64,000 bases of DNA from Flavobacteriaceae bacterium S0862 (GCA_023015825.1 JALKAW010000003.1:62001-126000); one strand, 5' to 3'; shown: positions 35,055 to 45,227, counted from the first letter of the stretch. The notes: generated by a model from the letters alone, not told the origin. Made by a program: numbers and translations.

Positions 35055-35903
35055 ATGAACAGATTTACAAAATTTTTAGCAGCAGTTACCATGCTTATTT
35101 CTACAAGTGTCATAGCACAAGATTTTCAAGGAATAGCTACTTACAAGTCACATAGAAAAATGGATATTAAGTTAGATAGCTCTCAAATGAATTCAGATAT
35201 GCATAAACGTATGATGGATATGATGAAAAAGCAATTTGAAAAAACATATCATTTGTCATTTACAAAAGAAGAATCTCTTTTTAAAGAAGAGGAGCAATTA
35301 GAAGCACCTCAACGTCAAGGGATGATGGTAGTAATGGTTGAAACTGGTGGTTCTGATGTAATGTATAAAAACACAAAAGAAAAGCGTTACACAAATCAAA
35401 ACGAATCGTTTAGTAAGTTATTTTTAATTCAGGATAAGCTTGAGGATATTGATTGGAAATTAGGTAATGAAACTAAAAATATTGGTGAGTATACTGCCTA
35501 TAAAGCCACATTTACCAGAGAAGTTGAGGTTAGAGAGAGTGGTATTAGCGTTAATGGTGATAAAGATTTAGATGAAGAAGCAGAGCCAGAAATGGAAGAG
35601 ATAACAATTACAGCTTGGTATACACCAGAAATCCCAGTTAGTGCAGGTCCAAGAAATTATCATGGTTTGCCTGGATTGATTCTAGAAGTTGATGATGGTA
35701 GAGGAGGAACTTTAATGTGTAGTAAAGTGGTTTTAAATCCCGAAAAATCAATAGAAATAAAAGAACCAAAGAAAGGTCAAAAAATTAATCAAGAAAAGTA
35801 CGATGCTATTATGGAAAAGAAGATGGAAGAAATGAGAGAACGCAGACGAAATAGCCGTGAGAGACGTGATGGGAACAGCGTCGAAATTCGTATAGGAGGG
35901 TAA
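35055..35903 (+). CDS. GLPGLI family protein 1
   Basis: A 282-residue exported protein. Signal peptide MNRFTKFLAAVTMLISTSVIAQ. The GLPGLI motif that names the family (TIGR01200 type) is at 204-209, after AWYTPEIPVSAGPRNYHG. A Met-rich stretch (SQMNSDMHKRMMDMMKKQF) at about 45-65 and a very basic Arg-rich tail (ERRRNSRERRDG) are distinctive. The family's function is unknown to me; it occurs in Bacteroidota next to outer-membrane barrel proteins, as here. First gene downstream of the tandem repeat and divergent from the histidine kinase, so it is a likely regulated target. Two paralogues follow in the cluster. Confidence 0.88.
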   Translation: MNRFTKFLAAVTMLISTSVIAQDFQGIATYKSHRKMDIKLDSSQMNSDMHKRMMDMMKKQFEKTYHLSFTKEESLFKEEEQLEAPQRQGMMVVMVETGGSDVMYKNTKEKRYTNQNESFSKLFLIQDKLEDIDWKLGNETKNIGEYTAYKATFTREVEVRESGISVNGDKDLDEEAEPEMEEITITAWYTPEIPVSAGPRNYHGLPGLILEVDDGRGGTLMCSKVVLNPEKSIEIKEPKKGQKINQEKYDAIMEKKMEEMRERRRNSRERRDGNSVEIRIGG

Positions 35904-36005
35904 TTTTCTGAAATATTTAACATTACCTAGTTAAACTATTTGTCATTTTTAAAGTCAAATACGTGTTAAACGTATTTTTAACACAAACCTTTAGACTTAA
36001 AACAG

Positions 36006-36899
36006 ATGAAACTAAATTCAATTAAAGTAACAATTAGTGCTTTAGCAATTATTGTATCTGCCTTTTCCTATGGGCAGCAAGATTTTCAAGGAAAAGCATA
36101 TTATTTCTCTAAAACCGTTATGGATTTGGGCAATTTTGGAGGTAGACAAATGAGTGACCAACAAAAAAAACAGATTGAAGATAGAATGAAAAGTATGTTT
36201 GAAAAAACATATGTGCTTACCTTCAATAAAGAAGAATCTATTTACAAAGAAGAAGAAAAGTTAGATGCGCCATCTGCTGGAGGAAGAGGCAGAGGTTTTG
36301 GTAGCTTTTCAATAACTGGTGGTGATCAATACAAAAACGTAAAAGAAAATAAATTACTTATTGAACAAGAGTTTTTCGGAAAACAATTTTTAGTAAATGA
36401 CGAATTGAAAAAGTTAGAATGGGTTATGACGGCCGATACTAAACAAATTGGGAAGTATATGGCTATGAAGGCAACTGCTGTTGTTGAAGTAGGTAATGCA
36501 AATATTATGAGTGCTTTTAGAGGTAGAGGTAGAGGAGGTCGAGATAATGCAGATAGAGCTATGGCAAATGATTCCACTAAATCAAATAATACTGAAATTG
36601 AAAAACCAGAAACACAAATAGTAACTGCTTGGTATACACCTCAAATACCAATTAATCAAGGTCCAGCTGAATATTGGGGACTTCCAGGTTTAATACTAGA
36701 GGTTAGTGCTGGTACAATAACAATTTTATGTTCAAAAATTGTGATGAATCCAGGTGAGAAAGAAGAGATAAAAAGACCATCTAAAGGTAAAGAAGTTACT
36801 CAAAAAGAATATGCCGATACCGTTAAAGAAAAAATGGAAGAAATGTCGAATATGCGTGGTAGAGGTCGTCCAGGAGGCGGAGGAGGTAGAAGAAACTAA
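36006..36899 (+). CDS. GLPGLI family protein 2
   Basis: A 297-residue exported paralogue of the preceding gene. The signal peptide ends near SAFSYGQ. The pattern DFQGKAYYFSKTVMDLGNFG, FEKTYVLTFNKEESIYKEEEKLDAP and the GLPGLI motif at 225-230 match the third paralogue more closely than the first. Two RG-rich low-complexity stretches are present: FRGRGRGGRDNADR near 178-190 and a tail of RGRGRPGGGGGRRN. Such Arg-Gly runs could bind polyanions, but this is a guess. It lies 140 bases before the first outer-membrane barrel gene. Confidence 0.88.
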   Translation: MKLNSIKVTISALAIIVSAFSYGQQDFQGKAYYFSKTVMDLGNFGGRQMSDQQKKQIEDRMKSMFEKTYVLTFNKEESIYKEEEKLDAPSAGGRGRGFGSFSITGGDQYKNVKENKLLIEQEFFGKQFLVNDELKKLEWVMTADTKQIGKYMAMKATAVVEVGNANIMSAFRGRGRGGRDNADRAMANDSTKSNNTEIEKPETQIVTAWYTPQIPINQGPAEYWGLPGLILEVSAGTITILCSKIVMNPGEKEEIKRPSKGKEVTQKEYADTVKEKMEEMSNMRGRGRPGGGGGRRN

Positions 36900-37039
36900 A
36901 AATCATTAATCAAAAAAATCAACTAAAAACATCTAGATGAAGCCGACATATTTAAAATAATTATTCACTTGTAAGTTTATAATTGTTTTAAATATCTAAG
37001 GTTACATCTGACCGTTAGAAATCAATAAACCAGTAACAG

Positions 37040-39754
37040 ATGAAACAATTAATTACAGCAATTATTTTGCTAGTAGCATGCACCTCGTTTGCTCAAGTGA
37101 GAGTAGAAGGCGTTATAAAAGATAGTATTGGTAGCCCACTTGAGCTTGCTAATGTGATAGCAATTAATCAAGAAACCAAAATTTTAGATTCTTACGGTAT
37201 TACCAATGGTCAAGGGCGATATAAATTAAGCCTTAAAGAAAATTCAAAGTATGAGATTCAGGTGAGTTATATAGGTATGAAAACTGCCAAAGATAGTATT
37301 GAAACCAAAACGGAAGCCTTTAATAAAGACTTTACTTTATATGCCGACAATTCATTAGATGCCATAGAATTGACCTATGAAATGCCAGTATCTGTTAGAG
37401 GCGATACTTTGGTTTATAATGCAGATTCCTTTAAAACAGGTACCGAAAGAAAACTAGAAGATGTACTTGAAAATTTACCTGGAGTTGAAATTAATGATGA
37501 TGGGCAAATTGAAGTTGAGGGTAAAGTAGTGTCTAAAGTTATGGTAGAAGGTAAAGAGTTCTTTGATGGCGATTCTAAATTAGCAACTCAAAACATTCCA
37601 TCTAATGCTGTAGATAAAGTACAAGTGCTTAAAAATTATGCTGAGGTTGGGCAATTAAGTGGTGTTACGAATAATCAAGATAATGTAGCTATTAATATTA
37701 AACTAAAAGAAGGTAAAACTAATTTCTGGTTTGGTAATATAACAGCAGGTGGAGGTGATTCGCCTAATGGAGGCTTATATATGTTTCAGCCTAAGTTGTT
37801 CTATTATAGTCCAAATTACAGTATCAATGTTATTGGAGATTTAAACAACCTTGGTGAAGTAGCTTTTACTAGAAGAGACTATTTTAATTTCTCAGGTGGA
37901 TTTAGAGGGCCAAGTAGATCTAGCGGAACAAACATTAACTTAGGAAACAATAACTTAGGGTTTTTATCAACTCAAAATAACAGAGCGAAGGATATTGAAA
38001 CCAAGTTCGGAGCTGCTAACTTTAGTTGGGCACCAAACAAAGCTCTTGATTTAAGTGGGTTTGCTATTTTCTCAAATAACAAAACCGAGATTCAAGAGAA
38101 TAGAGATAAGGAATATACCGATCCTGATTTAGGTATTCCAGACGAAAGAACAGAAAGTAATACCGTTCAAAATAGTGATTTAGCAATGTTGAAGTTGTCT
38201 GCAAAGTACAAGCCAAATGCAAGCAATCAATTAGATTATGATGTTTTTGGTAAAGTCTCAAAAGAAAGACAAGACCAAGGTTTTTTCTCAACAGTTTTAG
38301 GAGATATTAATCAAATAGAAAGCTCTAGCCCATATAGTATTAATCAAAATGTAAATTATTATTATACACTAGATGAAACTAATATTTTTGCGTTTGAAGC
38401 GCAACACTTATTGAGTGACGAAGACCCATTTTATAATGCCATTCTAGAAGATAAAAGTAATTATGATGGTACTGCTAATAATTTAGGATTAGATGGTGCA
38501 CAATTAGACTATAACCTTGGACAAGATAAACGTATAAAGTCTAATCAATTAGATGCGAAACTTGATTATTGGAATATTTTAAACACTAAAAGTGATATTA
38601 ATTTCACACTAGGTACCATATTGAGTAATCAAAAATTTGATTCTAATATATTTCAGTTTTTTGATAATGGTTCAAAGTACAACCCAACGCCAACAATTAA
38701 TGGTGGCTTAGACGACAATAATATAGATTATAGTTTTAGTGATGTGTATTTAGGTATTCATTACCGCTTAAAATCTGGAATTTTCACTTTTACACCAGGA
38801 GTTTCTGCACATGCATATAGTACAAGAAATGAACAGTTTGGAACAGAAACTACAGAGAATTTCTTTCGAATACTTCCAGACTTTAATATGCGCTTACAAT
38901 TAAAAAAGAGTGAACAGCTTGTGTTTAATTACCGAATGCAAACACAATTTACTGACGTGTCTAAGTTTGCTAGAGGCTTGGTGTTAAACAATTATAACTC
39001 TTTGTTTTCTGGTAATCCAGAGTTAGAAAATGCATTGTCACATAATTTAAGCTTGTTCTACAATAGCTTTAATATGTTTAATTACACCAATGTATTTGCA
39101 AATATCAGTTATAATAAGAGTATTGATAATATTAGAAACAGGTCAAATTTTGAACCAGGAAGCGTTGTAAATATTAGTTCACCTTTTAACTCAGACTTTG
39201 CCGATGAGAGTTTAAGTGCATCTGGGCGTATGCAAAGAACATTTAATACGGTAAGAGCAACTTTAAATGCACGCTTTTCGTATAGTAAATTCAATCAATT
39301 TATTCAAAATAGAGTATCTCAAAACGAAAGTTTTACTCAAACTTATCGTGCTCAGTTAAGGACTAATTTTAGAACAGCGCCAAACTTAGAAATTGGCTAT
39401 TCTTATAATATTCGAGATAATAGTCTAGGGCAAGGAGGTAATACAAAAACCTATACCAAAATACCTTCAGTAGAAGTAGACGCCTACATTTTAAAGACTT
39501 TTACATTTAGAACTGACTATGCATTTAATAGTTTTACTGATCAAAATGATATCGAAAATACTTTTGAATTTTGGAATGCTTCCTTGGCTTATCGAAAAGA
39601 TAGAGATGCTAAATTTGAATACGAAATTAAAGCAACAAACTTATTAGATACACGATCGCAGTACCAGAGCAGTACATCGGCAGTTGCCGTAAGTGCGACA
39701 GAGTATTTTATCCAGCCTAGGTTTGTCTCCTTTAGGTTGCGATACGAACTTTAA
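37040..39754 (+). CDS. TonB-receptor-like outer-membrane barrel protein 1
   Basis: A 904-residue outer-membrane protein. After the signal peptide (to SFAQ) comes a CarboxypepD_reg-like domain (about 20-105: VEGVIKDSIGSPLELANVIA...GRYKLSL), then a plug-like domain (about 120-220: ERKLEDVLENLPGVEINDDGQIEVEGK, NAVDKVQVLKNYAEVGQLSG) and a large barrel ending in VSFRLRYEL with a C-terminal aromatic strand. No TonB box was identified. It probably transports or binds an unknown ligand. Strongly similar over its length to the gene at 40753, so the pair arose by tandem duplication. It is followed by a terminator. Confidence 0.88.
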   Translation: MKQLITAIILLVACTSFAQVRVEGVIKDSIGSPLELANVIAINQETKILDSYGITNGQGRYKLSLKENSKYEIQVSYIGMKTAKDSIETKTEAFNKDFTLYADNSLDAIELTYEMPVSVRGDTLVYNADSFKTGTERKLEDVLENLPGVEINDDGQIEVEGKVVSKVMVEGKEFFDGDSKLATQNIPSNAVDKVQVLKNYAEVGQLSGVTNNQDNVAINIKLKEGKTNFWFGNITAGGGDSPNGGLYMFQPKLFYYSPNYSINVIGDLNNLGEVAFTRRDYFNFSGGFRGPSRSSGTNINLGNNNLGFLSTQNNRAKDIETKFGAANFSWAPNKALDLSGFAIFSNNKTEIQENRDKEYTDPDLGIPDERTESNTVQNSDLAMLKLSAKYKPNASNQLDYDVFGKVSKERQDQGFFSTVLGDINQIESSSPYSINQNVNYYYTLDETNIFAFEAQHLLSDEDPFYNAILEDKSNYDGTANNLGLDGAQLDYNLGQDKRIKSNQLDAKLDYWNILNTKSDINFTLGTILSNQKFDSNIFQFFDNGSKYNPTPTINGGLDDNNIDYSFSDVYLGIHYRLKSGIFTFTPGVSAHAYSTRNEQFGTETTENFFRILPDFNMRLQLKKSEQLVFNYRMQTQFTDVSKFARGLVLNNYNSLFSGNPELENALSHNLSLFYNSFNMFNYTNVFANISYNKSIDNIRNRSNFEPGSVVNISSPFNSDFADESLSASGRMQRTFNTVRATLNARFSYSKFNQFIQNRVSQNESFTQTYRAQLRTNFRTAPNLEIGYSYNIRDNSLGQGGNTKTYTKIPSVEVDAYILKTFTFRTDYAFNSFTDQNDIENTFEFWNASLAYRKDRDAKFEYEIKATNLLDTRSQYQSSTSAVAVSATEYFIQPRFVSFRLRYEL

Positions 39755-39756
39755 AC

Positions 39757-39787
39757 AAAAGCCAGTTTATTTAAACTGGCTTTTTTT
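39757..39787 (+). terminator. Intrinsic terminator after barrel gene 1
   Basis: A 12-bp perfect stem (AAAAGCCAGTTT with AAACTGGCTTTT) and 4-base loop, followed by T-run. It begins 2 bases after the stop codon. Confidence 0.9.
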
Positions 39788-39865
39788 GTGCCTCAACAGT
39801 ATTTTATTGGTGCCTCGAGGGTGTTAATGTTTTTATAAAATGCATCACATTGTTTAATAAAAGTA

Positions 39866-39873
39866 TAGTTTTG
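39866..39873 (+). promoter_or_regulatory. Candidate -7 box of GLPGLI protein 3 gene
   Basis: TAGTTTTG, an exact TAnnTTTG match, 30 bases before the chosen ATG. It shows the second half of the duplicated module has its own promoter after the terminator. Confidence 0.45.
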
Positions 39874-39903
39874 TTAAACAACAAAATGCTAAACACCATT
39901 ATT

Positions 39904-40707
39904 ATGAAATCAATTATTACAATTTTTTTTGCTTTATTCTTTGTTTTTTTGGCTGCATCAACAAAGACTAGTGCACAAGAATTTCAAGGAAAAGCTTATT
40001 ATTTCTCAAAATCTACTATGGAACTTGGCAGTTTTGGAGCAAGACTTAGTGAGGCACAAAAAAAGCAAATTCAAGAACGTTTAAAAAACCGACTCCAAAA
40101 AACATATGTTCTAACATTCAATAAAGAAGAATCTACTTTTAAAGAAGAAGATAAATTGGACGCTATGTCTGGTGCTACAGATTCTTGGGGAAGTAATTTT
40201 ACTCCTGGAGAACAATACAAAAACATTAAAACAAATACACTTAGGCAAAATCAAGAATTTTACGGTAAGCAGTTTTTAGTTAAAGATAATTTGCTCGCCC
40301 TAGAATGGAAAATGACTACCGAAATAAAACAAATAGGAAACTATATGTGTTTTAAAGCTACTGCTTCAGTGCCTTCTTCAGAACTTTCTTGGTATAACTT
40401 TTCATGGGGAGATTTAAATGAAGACGATTCAAGTGAAGTTAAAATGACAGAAGTTGTAGCGTGGTACTCTCCTCAAATTCCAGTAAGCCAAGGGCCATCA
40501 GAGTATTGGGGACTTCCAGGTTTAATCTTAGAAGTGAATGTTGGAACCACAACTATGTTGTGTTCTAAAATCATTATGAACCCAGACGAGAAATCTGAAA
40601 TTGAAGCACCTAAAAAGGGAAAAGAAGTTACCAAAAATGAATACCAAGAGATTATTGCTGGTAAAATGAAGGAAATGAGAGATAATCGAGGTAGAAGAAG
40701 AGGCTAA
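39904..40707 (+). CDS. GLPGLI family protein 3
   Basis: A 267-residue exported protein. Signal peptide MKSIITIFFALFFVFLAASTKTSAQ. EFQGKAYYFSKSTMELGSFG, LQKTYVLTFNKEESTFKEEDKLDA, the AWYSPQIPVSQGPSEYWG segment and the GLPGLI motif at 203-208 make it a close paralogue of protein 2. It lacks the RG-rich inserts of protein 2 and has only a short basic end (DNRGRRRG). Start: upstream in-frame starts at 39850 (TTG) and 39886 (ATG) exist; 39850 would lie before the likely promoter, and 39904 gives the cleanest signal peptide. It precedes barrel gene 2 by 45 bases. Confidence 0.88.
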   Translation: MKSIITIFFALFFVFLAASTKTSAQEFQGKAYYFSKSTMELGSFGARLSEAQKKQIQERLKNRLQKTYVLTFNKEESTFKEEDKLDAMSGATDSWGSNFTPGEQYKNIKTNTLRQNQEFYGKQFLVKDNLLALEWKMTTEIKQIGNYMCFKATASVPSSELSWYNFSWGDLNEDDSSEVKMTEVVAWYSPQIPVSQGPSEYWGLPGLILEVNVGTTTMLCSKIIMNPDEKSEIEAPKKGKEVTKNEYQEIIAGKMKEMRDNRGRRRG

Positions 40708-40752
40708 AAACCCACTTAATTCGACCAATTAACATTCACTTAAATCTGGATT

Positions 40753-43491
40753 ATGAAAAATTCATTGCTGGTATTGCTGCTTTTTGTATCACAAATCACT
40801 TTTGCTCAAATTAAATTTCAAGGAGTAGTAAAAGATAGTATTGGTAATCCTCTAGAACTAGCAAATGTTATTGCTATCAACCAAGAATCCAATGCTCTAG
40901 AATCGTTTTTTATTACAGATGAAAAAGGAAAGTATGTTCTTGGACTAAAAAAGAATAGCAGTTACAAACTTCAAGTTAGTTATATTGGTATGAAGAGTTT
41001 TGAAGATATAATTACTACAAAAGAAATTGACGTAAATAGAGATTTCACACTCAAACCAGAAAATGCCTTAGATGCAGTAGAGCTAACTTATGAAATGCCT
41101 GTAACTGTTGAAGGCGACACATTGGTGTATAATGCAGACTCTTTTAAAAATGGATCAGAGCGTAAATTAGAAGATGTCTTAGAAAAGCTTCCAGGTGTTG
41201 AAATAAATGAAGAAGGTCAGGTTGAAGTTGAAGGTAAAGTAGTTAATAAATTAATGGTTAATGGGAAAGATTTCTTCGATGGTGACACAAAAGTGGCTAC
41301 CAAAAATATCCCTTCAAACGCTGTCGACAAGATACAAGTGCTTCGTAATTATTCTGAAGTTGGTCAATTAAGTGGTGTAACCAATAATCAAGATAATGTT
41401 GCGATTAACATAAAACTCAAAGAAGGAAAAGAAAACTTTTGGTTTGGTAACGTAACTGTTGGTGGAGGTTCTTCTACCGATGAAGAGCTATATTTAGTAC
41501 AGCCCAAGCTTTTTTATTATAGCCCAAAATTCACTCTTAATTTTATTGGAGACATTAATAATACTGGTGAGGTTGCTCTAACACGTCGAGATTTATTAGG
41601 TTTTGGAGGCGGTTTTAGGGCTCCAAGTAATTCGAGTGGAACAACTTTAAATCTTGGAAATAATAACCTTAATTTTTTAACCTCTCAAAACAATGCAATT
41701 AAGGTTGAAAACAAGCTGGCGGCAACAAATTTTAGTTATTCACCTAAGAAAACTCTAGATTTTAGTGGATTTGCCGTGTTTAATAGAAACGTCATAGATT
41801 CTAAACGCGTAAGCTTTTTACAGTATACGGATGTTGATTTAGGCATTCCTGACGAACAAACTGAAAGGGTAAGTAATGAGATTTCAAATCAAGGAATAAT
41901 AAAATTAAGTACGTCATTTAAACCAAATGTAGATAATCAGTTAGATTATGACATCATTGGCAGAATATCTAAAGATTCTCAAAATCAAAATTTTTCATCA
42001 TCTGTTTTAGGTAACACGAATCAATTAGAAGAAGGTACACCTTTTAGTATTAATCAAAATTTCAACTACTATTACACTTTAGATGAAAAGAATATTTTCG
42101 CCTTTTTAGCGCAACATTTAATAAAAGACGAAGACCCATTTTATAATGCAGTATTAGTAAATGATCCAACTAATAATGATGAATTGGATGAAGACGATAG
42201 AGATGCTTTTGATACAACTGCACAAGCATTGGGTTTAAATACCAACTTAAATAACTACGATATTGCACAAAATAGACGTATAAAATCGAATCAATTAGAT
42301 GCAAAGTTAGATTACTACCATATTCTCAACCAAAAGAGCAATATCAATTTAACGCTTGGTACAATTTTAAGCAAACAACAATTTAACTCAAATATCTTTC
42401 AGTTTTTAGATGATGGTTCAAAATTTAACCCAACACCTACGTTTAATGATGGTTTAGCTAATAATGATACCGAGTACAATTTTAGTGATGTGTATCTTGG
42501 ACTACATTACCGATTGAAAACAGGAAAGTTTACTATTACACCAGGATTTTCATTACATGCCTATGGAAATAAAAACAGTCAATTTGGAGAAGAGTTTAAA
42601 GAGTCGTTCTTTAGGTTTTTGCCAGATTTCGAGACACGTATTCAATTTAAAAAGAGTGAGAGCTTAACACTTCGTTACAACATGCAAAATCAGTTTACAG
42701 ATGTGACGCGTTTAGCTCGTGGTTTGGTTTTAAATAATTTTAATAGTATTAGTTTTGGCGAGCCTGACTTACAAAATGCTCTATCACATAATGTGAGTTT
42801 GTTCTATTCTAGTTTTAATCTTTTTAATTATACCAATGTGTTTGCAAGATTAGCATATTCAAAAAACATAGACCAAATTAGAAGTTTAACCAATTTTGAA
42901 AATGTCATTACTACAAGTACTTTTTTTAATTCAAGTTTTGCAGACGAAAGTGTTTCGGCTTTTGGACGTATTCAGCGTACCTTTGGTAAAATTAGAGCGA
43001 CGTTAAATACAAATTTTAATTATAGTAAAAGCAATCAATTTATACAAGGTAGACAATCTTTAAACGAAAGCTTTATTCAAAGCTATACACCAGGGCTTAG
43101 AACCAATTTTAGAGAAGCACCAAATGTTAGTGTTAATTATAGATACAGTGTAACTACGAATAATCAAGGCAACAGAAAAACGGTCTATTACACTAATGCT
43201 CCATCTATAGATTTCGATGCCTACATATGGGATTCAGTAACCTTTAGAACCGATTACTCCTATAATGTTCAAAAGGTAAAAGACGGTGATAGTGATTCTT
43301 TCGAAACATGGAATGCTTCTTTGGCATACAGGAAAAATAGGGACGCCAAATTTGAATACGAGATTAGAGCTACCAACTTATTAAATATTGATTCAAGAAT
43401 TGATAATAGCGCAAATAACATCTCTGTTTCAACATCCGAAACATTCATTCAACCACGTTTTGTAACCTTTAGGTTGCGGTACGAACTTTAA
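40753..43491 (+). CDS. TonB-receptor-like outer-membrane barrel protein 2
   Basis: A 912-residue outer-membrane protein with the same domain order as the one at 37040: signal peptide (to TFAQ), CarboxypepD_reg-like domain (VVKDSIGNPLELANVIAIN), plug-like domain (ERKLEDVLEKLPGVEINEEGQVEVEGK) and barrel ending VTFRLRYEL. Differences concentrate in surface-loop-like parts; for instance it carries an acidic insertion (NNDELDEDDRDAFD) near residue 475. That suggests the paralogues keep the same mechanism but differ in ligand. Paired with GLPGLI protein 3 and followed by a strong terminator. Confidence 0.88.
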   Translation: MKNSLLVLLLFVSQITFAQIKFQGVVKDSIGNPLELANVIAINQESNALESFFITDEKGKYVLGLKKNSSYKLQVSYIGMKSFEDIITTKEIDVNRDFTLKPENALDAVELTYEMPVTVEGDTLVYNADSFKNGSERKLEDVLEKLPGVEINEEGQVEVEGKVVNKLMVNGKDFFDGDTKVATKNIPSNAVDKIQVLRNYSEVGQLSGVTNNQDNVAINIKLKEGKENFWFGNVTVGGGSSTDEELYLVQPKLFYYSPKFTLNFIGDINNTGEVALTRRDLLGFGGGFRAPSNSSGTTLNLGNNNLNFLTSQNNAIKVENKLAATNFSYSPKKTLDFSGFAVFNRNVIDSKRVSFLQYTDVDLGIPDEQTERVSNEISNQGIIKLSTSFKPNVDNQLDYDIIGRISKDSQNQNFSSSVLGNTNQLEEGTPFSINQNFNYYYTLDEKNIFAFLAQHLIKDEDPFYNAVLVNDPTNNDELDEDDRDAFDTTAQALGLNTNLNNYDIAQNRRIKSNQLDAKLDYYHILNQKSNINLTLGTILSKQQFNSNIFQFLDDGSKFNPTPTFNDGLANNDTEYNFSDVYLGLHYRLKTGKFTITPGFSLHAYGNKNSQFGEEFKESFFRFLPDFETRIQFKKSESLTLRYNMQNQFTDVTRLARGLVLNNFNSISFGEPDLQNALSHNVSLFYSSFNLFNYTNVFARLAYSKNIDQIRSLTNFENVITTSTFFNSSFADESVSAFGRIQRTFGKIRATLNTNFNYSKSNQFIQGRQSLNESFIQSYTPGLRTNFREAPNVSVNYRYSVTTNNQGNRKTVYYTNAPSIDFDAYIWDSVTFRTDYSYNVQKVKDGDSDSFETWNASLAYRKNRDAKFEYEIRATNLLNIDSRIDNSANNISVSTSETFIQPRFVTFRLRYEL

Positions 43492-43502
43492 TCATAGTAT
43501 TT

Positions 43503-43534
43503 AAAGAGTCTGTAATTTACAGACTCTTTTTTTT
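43503..43534 (+). terminator. Intrinsic terminator after barrel gene 2
   Basis: A 12-bp perfect stem (AAAGAGTCTGTA with TACAGACTCTTT), 3-base loop and a T-run of eight; 12 bases after the stop codon. Confidence 0.93.
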
Positions 43535-43626
43535 GTTAAACTTTATGTTAAAGCCGTTTACTTTTAAGGCATATTTGTATATTAGACATCTTATATTTAT
43601 GAATTTACAACCAATCAATTTTTAAA

Positions 43627-45177
43627 ATGAAAAACGCAATTAAATTATTGTTAGCATTTGCATTACTATTTAGTAGTAATATTTATGCTCAAAGTGATGA
43701 TCCTGTTATAGAAGGAATCGTTAAAGAAGCTAATGAAAACTCACAACTAGAGCGATTAGCACACGAACTTTTGGATGTAGTTGGTCCTAGATTAGTTGGG
43801 ACGCCTCAAATGGAACATGCAAGTAAATGGGCAATCGAACAATATGCTAAATGGGGAATTGAAGCAAGAAAAGAAAACTACGGTACATGGCGTGGATGGG
43901 AGCGTGGTATTACGCATATTGATATGGTATCGCCTCGTGTACAATCACTAGATGGTACGCAATTAGCTTGGAATCCAAGCACAGGAAGTAAAGGTGTCAC
44001 AGCCGAGGCAATTACATTGCCAAACTTTGCCGATGAAGCTGCCTTTAAAGCGTGGTTGCCTAGTATTAAAGGAAAATTAGTGCTTATCTCAATGAACCAA
44101 CCAACAGGGCGTCCAGATTATAACTGGGAAGAATTTGCAACTGAAGAATCTTTTCAAAAAATGAAGGATGATCGTGATGCAATGACTAGAGAATGGAGAG
44201 CAAATATTCGTAGAACAGGATACAATACACGTACTATTATTGCCGCTTTAGAAGATGCTGGAGCAGCAGGTCTTGTGGCATGTAACTGGTCTAGAGGTTT
44301 TGGTGTTAATAAAATATTTAGTGCAAGAACAAAAAAGATTCCAACAGTCGATATGGAATTGGAAGACTATACAATGGTATATAGAATGGCAGAATATGGT
44401 GACAAGCCAGTACTTAATATTGTAGCAGAATCTAAAGAACTTGGTGAAGTACCAACATTTAATACTATTGGAGAAATTAAAGGAAGTGAAAAACCTAATG
44501 AGTACGTTGTACTATCTGCACATTTTGATTCTTGGGATGGTGGTACTGGAGCTACCGATAATGGAACAGGAACTTTAGTAATGTTGGAAGCAATGCGCTT
44601 ATTAAAGAAACTTTATCCTAACCCAAAGCGTACTATTATTGTAGGACATTGGGGAAGTGAAGAACAAGGCTTAAATGGTTCCAGAGCTTTTGTTGAAGAT
44701 CATCCAGAGATTGTAAAAAATGTACAAGCATTATTTAATCAAGATAATGGTACTGGTCGTGTTGTAAACATTTCAGGATCTGGATTTTTACACGCTTACG
44801 ACTATTTAGGACGTTGGCTAAATGCTGTTCCAAGAAGCATTACCAATCATATAGAAACCAGCTTTCCTGGAACACCAAGTTCGGGAGGAACAGACCATGC
44901 AGCTTTTTTAGCTGCAGGAGCACCTGCATTTAATTTAAGTGCTTTAAACTGGTCTTACTGGAACTATACATGGCATACAAATAGAGATACTTATGATAAA
45001 ATAGTATTTGACGATGTTCGTAATAATGCTATCCTTACCGCTATTTTAGCTTATATGGCATCTGAAGATCCAGAAAGAGTCTCAAATGAAAAAATGGTAA
45101 TGCCAATTAATCCAGGAAATGGAGAACGCCGCGAATGGCCGGCTCAAAGATCCCCTAATAGAAAAGGTGGCATGTAA
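43627..45177 (+). CDS. Secreted M28 family metallopeptidase
   Basis: A 516-residue exported zinc aminopeptidase/carboxypeptidase. Signal peptide ends near SSNIYAQ. A protease-associated-like region (about 130-270) interrupts the chain. The di-zinc site follows: His and Asp in SAHFDSWDGGTGATDNGTG, the Glu pair in GHWGSEEQGLNGS, Asp in LFNQDNGTGR, and His in WHTNRDTYDKI. It probably removes terminal residues from peptides in the periplasm or outside the cell. It is transcribed alone between two terminators. Confidence 0.92.
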   Translation: MKNAIKLLLAFALLFSSNIYAQSDDPVIEGIVKEANENSQLERLAHELLDVVGPRLVGTPQMEHASKWAIEQYAKWGIEARKENYGTWRGWERGITHIDMVSPRVQSLDGTQLAWNPSTGSKGVTAEAITLPNFADEAAFKAWLPSIKGKLVLISMNQPTGRPDYNWEEFATEESFQKMKDDRDAMTREWRANIRRTGYNTRTIIAALEDAGAAGLVACNWSRGFGVNKIFSARTKKIPTVDMELEDYTMVYRMAEYGDKPVLNIVAESKELGEVPTFNTIGEIKGSEKPNEYVVLSAHFDSWDGGTGATDNGTGTLVMLEAMRLLKKLYPNPKRTIIVGHWGSEEQGLNGSRAFVEDHPEIVKNVQALFNQDNGTGRVVNISGSGFLHAYDYLGRWLNAVPRSITNHIETSFPGTPSSGGTDHAAFLAAGAPAFNLSALNWSYWNYTWHTNRDTYDKIVFDDVRNNAILTAILAYMASEDPERVSNEKMVMPINPGNGERREWPAQRSPNRKGGM

Positions 45178-45195
45178 TCTTTTTACATAAATTAT

Positions 45196-45227
45196 AAAGC
45201 CTTCTCATAACGAGAAGGCTTTTTTTG
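45196..45227 (+). terminator. Intrinsic terminator after M28 peptidase gene
   Basis: An 11-bp perfect stem (AAAGCCTTCTC with GAGAAGGCTTT), 5-base loop and T-run; lies between convergent genes. Confidence 0.93.
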
